64,000 nt of DNA from Mycobacterium sp. ENV421 (GTDB lineage Bacteria > Actinomycetota > Actinomycetes > Mycobacteriales > Mycobacteriaceae): positions 1 to 64,000 of the forward strand of contig NZ_PDHO01000018.1 in assembly GCF_002887815.1 (NCBI RefSeq). The letters run 5' to 3'. Shown one piece after another: positions 61,786 through 64,000 of the stretch. A program made the translations under genes and the position numbers. Positions within the stretch are counted from its first letter, which is position 1. Every line of letters begins with the position of its first letter. The notes beneath the pieces are model-generated. The model did not search any database and was not told where the DNA came from. It was given only the letters and a program-made list of their open reading frames with translations.

Positions 61786-62525
61786 GGCACAAACTCCACA
61801 TTCGACATCTTGTATTGGGCACCATCTCGCGCGACAGTCACGCTCATCCGCCATGCGCGCGGATCCTGATGTGCCCCATTGGCATTGGTTACGGTCGAAG
61901 AAGCAGCCAGCAGCACCACGCCGGTGTCGCCGCTCTCTTTCTCCAACGCGGCAGATTTGACCGTGCCGACGGTGACCGCCTTGGACTGCTCAGCGGTCTT
62001 GACGAAATCGTCTGCACCCCTGGTGAAATCGTCCTTGAACGTTCCTGTGGACAAGTCGATGACGTGCTGGACGTCGGCCTTGGCCCGGTTGTAATCGATG
62101 GACAGCAGCGCTATCACGCCCTCGCGCGCCGCGGCCACCAACTCGGCTTGATGCGCTCGTTGGGCGACGACCTTCTGGTGCGCGACGAGCATCAGACCGG
62201 TCACCACCATCGATGCGATGGCAAGAATGACGACCACCGCCACCGCCACCGTGACCGCACCGATGCGAGCCCACCAGCCGCGGGGCTCGAGCTCGGCGTC
62301 GTCGTCGTAGTCTTCCGCCTCGCCGTCGAAGTCGTCGTCGCCGTCGAAGTCGGCGTCGGCGTCGGCGGGATCCTCATCCGTGGAATCGGGCTCCGCACCT
62401 CGCAAGCGCGCCGCGGTGGCCTTGGCGCGCGCCGCTTCGGCTCGGGCTTCGGCCTCGGCGGCTTCGGCCTCGGCGAGCTCGGCCAGCGCTTCTGAGACGG
62501 CCTTCTCGTTGACCTCAGCCGCCAT
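61782..62525 (-). CDS. Mce-associated membrane protein
   Basis: A 247-residue partner of the previous gene. The N-terminal 45 residues are an Ala/Glu-rich coiled coil (LAELAEAEAAEAEARAEAAR), then an Asp/Glu-rich acidic stretch, one membrane helix (about residues 95-120) and an extracytoplasmic domain with VAAAREGVIALLSIDYNRAK and TFKDDFTRGADDFV. It is probably a lipid-import accessory. Start ATG 62525; a GTG three codons earlier is the alternative. Confidence 0.85.
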   Translation of the reverse strand: MAAEVNEKAVSEALAELAEAEAAEAEARAEAARAKATAARLRGAEPDSTDEDPADADADFDGDDDFDGEAEDYDDDAELEPRGWWARIGAVTVAVAVVVILAIASMVVTGLMLVAHQKVVAQRAHQAELVAAAREGVIALLSIDYNRAKADVQHVIDLSTGTFKDDFTRGADDFVKTAEQSKAVTVGTVKSAALEKESGDTGVVLLAASSTVTNANGAHQDPRAWRMSVTVARDGAQYKMSNVEFVP

Positions 62526-62755
62526 GGCACCCACACATGTCTTTGCGGTCCGGCACGCGGCGCGCTACAGCAGATATGCGTCGCATGTCGGACTCCTCTC
62601 TGGACCAAACATCCCGCCAGCGTACGGGCGACCACTGTGCGGTCCGCCACACGTACGACCGACGCGCGATAACCGGTGAGAATGACATTATCATCAGGCG
62701 GTAAATGGACTCGATACACCGGCGCATACGACGCTTAAATTACGCATTCTTAGTG

Positions 62756-62772
62756 CGGAAATGATATTTCCG
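62756..62772 (-). terminator. Terminator candidate after the edge acyl-CoA synthetase
   Basis: CGGAAAT and ATTTCCG form a perfect 7-bp stem with a 3-nt loop (62756-62772), lying 5 nt beyond the stop codon on the minus strand and followed by AT-rich DNA. It would separate the synthetase from the Mce-associated genes. The rest of the 62526-62777 gap shows no gene. Confidence 0.5.
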
Positions 62773-62777
62773 GATAC

Positions 62778-64000
62778 TCAGCGCAGCTGGTCCTTCATCA
62801 CCTTGCCGGTCGCGTTCAGCGGTAGGCCCTCGACGAATACGACCGACCGGGGCACCTTGAAACCGGCCATCCGGTCTCGGCTCCAGGCCATCAGATCGTC
62901 CGCCGACAGCGGAGGGTCCCCTTTCAGCACCACGAACGCCTTGCCGACCTGACCGAGCCGCTCGTCGGGCACCCCGATCACCGCCGCCTGCGCGACAGCG
63001 GGGTGTTCCATCAGGAAGCCCTCGATCTCGGCCGGGTAGGCGTTGAAGCCGCCCACGATGAACATGTCCTTCTTGCGCCCGACGATTTTCAGGCGTCCCG
63101 ACTCGGTGAAGCTGCCGAGGTCTCCGGTGTGCAGCCAGCCGTCGACGTCGATGGCCTCCGCTGTGGCCGCCGGATCGTCGAAATAGCCCTGCATGACGCT
63201 GTAGCCCCGGACCAGCACTTCGCCGTCGTCGGCGATGCGCACCTCGACTCCGTCGCACGGCACGCCAGCCGTGGTGGCGACGTCTTCGAACGAGTCCCCC
63301 GGCCGGGACAGCGTCGCGGTGCCGGCCTCGGTGAGCCCGTAGCCGGTGGCCAGTGTGCGGAACGGCAGTTCCTCGTGCACCCGGCGGACAAGTTCGACCG
63401 GAATGTCGGCGGCACCGGTCACCCCGGCCCGCAGCGTGGCGAGCTTGCTCTTGTCCGGCACCGCCAGCAGCGAGTGATAGAGCGTCGGTGGCCCCGGCAG
63501 CATCGTGATTTTCTCGGCCGCGATCAGCTCGACAACGCGCTCGACATCGAAGACCGGAACGGGCAGCATCGTTGCGCCCCGGATGAAGGTGGCGATGCAG
63601 CCGGCCTTGTATCCGAAGGTGTGGAAGAACGGGTTGACGATCAGGTAGCGATCGCCTCGCCGCAGATCGGCCAGATCGCACCACTCGGCGTACATCCGCA
63701 GGTTCTGCAGATGATTCATCATCACGCCCTTAGGCCGGCCGGTGGTACCCGAGGTGTAGATGATGTCGGCGATGTCGGTTCCGCCGACCTCCCGCTGCGT
63801 GGGTTGGCCGTCGTCGAGAAAGCCGGACTTCAGGTCGATCGCAGGCACACCGGCCGGGACGATGAAATCCTGTCCCAGGAAACCTTTCTCGACCAGGACC
63901 GCCTTGGCACCGCTGCGGGTGATGATGTCGGCGGCCTCGGCCTGCTTGTAGCGGGTGCTGACCGGGACGACGATGCCGCCCGCGGTGAGCACCCCGAAGG
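62778..64000 (-). CDS. Acyl-CoA synthetase, 5' end outside the window
   Basis: The C-terminal ~407 residues of an ANL-superfamily acyl-CoA ligase (FadD type), open to the window end. Motifs: IIYTSGTTGRPKGVMMNH, TGYGLTEAGTA, WLHTGDLG, GRKKDMFIVGG and the C-terminal lysine in NATGKVMKDQLR. FadD3-like enzymes that activate steroid-ring propionates share this length class, but the substrate cannot be assigned. The N-terminus lies beyond 64000. Confidence 0.88.
   Translation of the reverse strand, partial: FGVLTAGGIVVPVSTRYKQAEAADIITRSGAKAVLVEKGFLGQDFIVPAGVPAIDLKSGFLDDGQPTQREVGGTDIADIIYTSGTTGRPKGVMMNHLQNLRMYAEWCDLADLRRGDRYLIVNPFFHTFGYKAGCIATFIRGATMLPVPVFDVERVVELIAAEKITMLPGPPTLYHSLLAVPDKSKLATLRAGVTGAADIPVELVRRVHEELPFRTLATGYGLTEAGTATLSRPGDSFEDVATTAGVPCDGVEVRIADDGEVLVRGYSVMQGYFDDPAATAEAIDVDGWLHTGDLGSFTESGRLKIVGRKKDMFIVGGFNAYPAEIEGFLMEHPAVAQAAVIGVPDERLGQVGKAFVVLKGDPPLSADDLMAWSRDRMAGFKVPRSVVFVEGLPLNATGKVMKDQLR

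Overview
The window is high-GC actinobacterial chromosome, almost certainly from a Mycobacterium/Mycolicibacterium species. The evidence is gene content and order. The first two thirds follow the M. tuberculosis Rv2495c-Rv2525c order as I remember it: bkdCBA, citE, maoC, fadE19, accA1, accD1 and a TetR gene; then Rv2507-Rv2511 (orn), ldtB, Rv2520c, bcp, Rv2522c, acpS, fas and Rv2525c. A multifunctional type I FAS, a DosR/DosS pair, a PE-PPE-domain hydrolase and Mce-associated membrane proteins all point to mycobacteria. Starts are often GTG, and many neighbours overlap at ATGA or TGATG. No virus, plasmid, insertion sequence or CRISPR array was seen.

Region 1 (1-10.1 kb) is one minus-strand operon for branched-chain amino acid (leucine-type) breakdown: accD1-accA1-fadE19-maoC-citE-bkdA-bkdB-bkdC. 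A divergent TetR regulator sits beside it, and a two-site palindromic operator lies between them. Region 2 (10-18 kb) holds two small membrane or exported proteins behind a SigF-like promoter, an S9 peptidase, the Rv2507-Rv2510c block with a perfect 38-bp tandem repeat, orn and tRNA-His. Region 3 (18.2-21 kb) is an accessory segment between tRNA-His and ldtB. It has a small secreted protein and two paralogous genes of an unrecognised family. Region 4 (21-33 kb) holds ldtB, tRNA-Lys, a GlcD-type flavoprotein, a P450, a DHA2 MFS pump with a previously uncalled 53-codon ORF at its 3' end, an M42 peptidase, DUF3618, bcp, a PE-PPE hydrolase, an M20 peptidase and an ArsR-VOC pair behind an apparently leaderless promoter.

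Region 5 (33-44 kb) pairs fas with acpS, whose product phosphopantetheinylates the FAS carrier domain; a 480-nt region lies upstream of fas. Region 6 (44-51.5 kb) carries a spermidine/putrescine-type ABC importer (ATPase, lipoprotein, two permeases), an MFS transporter, a ChaB-like protein with a SigF-like promoter and an acyl-CoA dehydrogenase. Region 7 (51.5-57.2 kb) is a compact hypoxia/dormancy locus: a DUF1876 (Rv1738-like) gene, a USP gene (Rv3134c-like), dosR and dosS on the plus strand, and a divergent-side acg-like nitroreductase plus USP operon on the minus strand. Candidate DosR boxes precede both transcription units. Region 8 (57.2-64 kb) is a minus-strand lipid or steroid-like catabolic cluster: SDR, SnoaL-like, Bfd-type ferredoxin, two uncharacterised proteins, two acyl-CoA synthetases (one cut by the window edge) and two Mce-associated proteins.

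Starts were chosen by eye from Shine-Dalgarno fit, family length and overlap. Family calls rest on motif recognition, and no database search was run.
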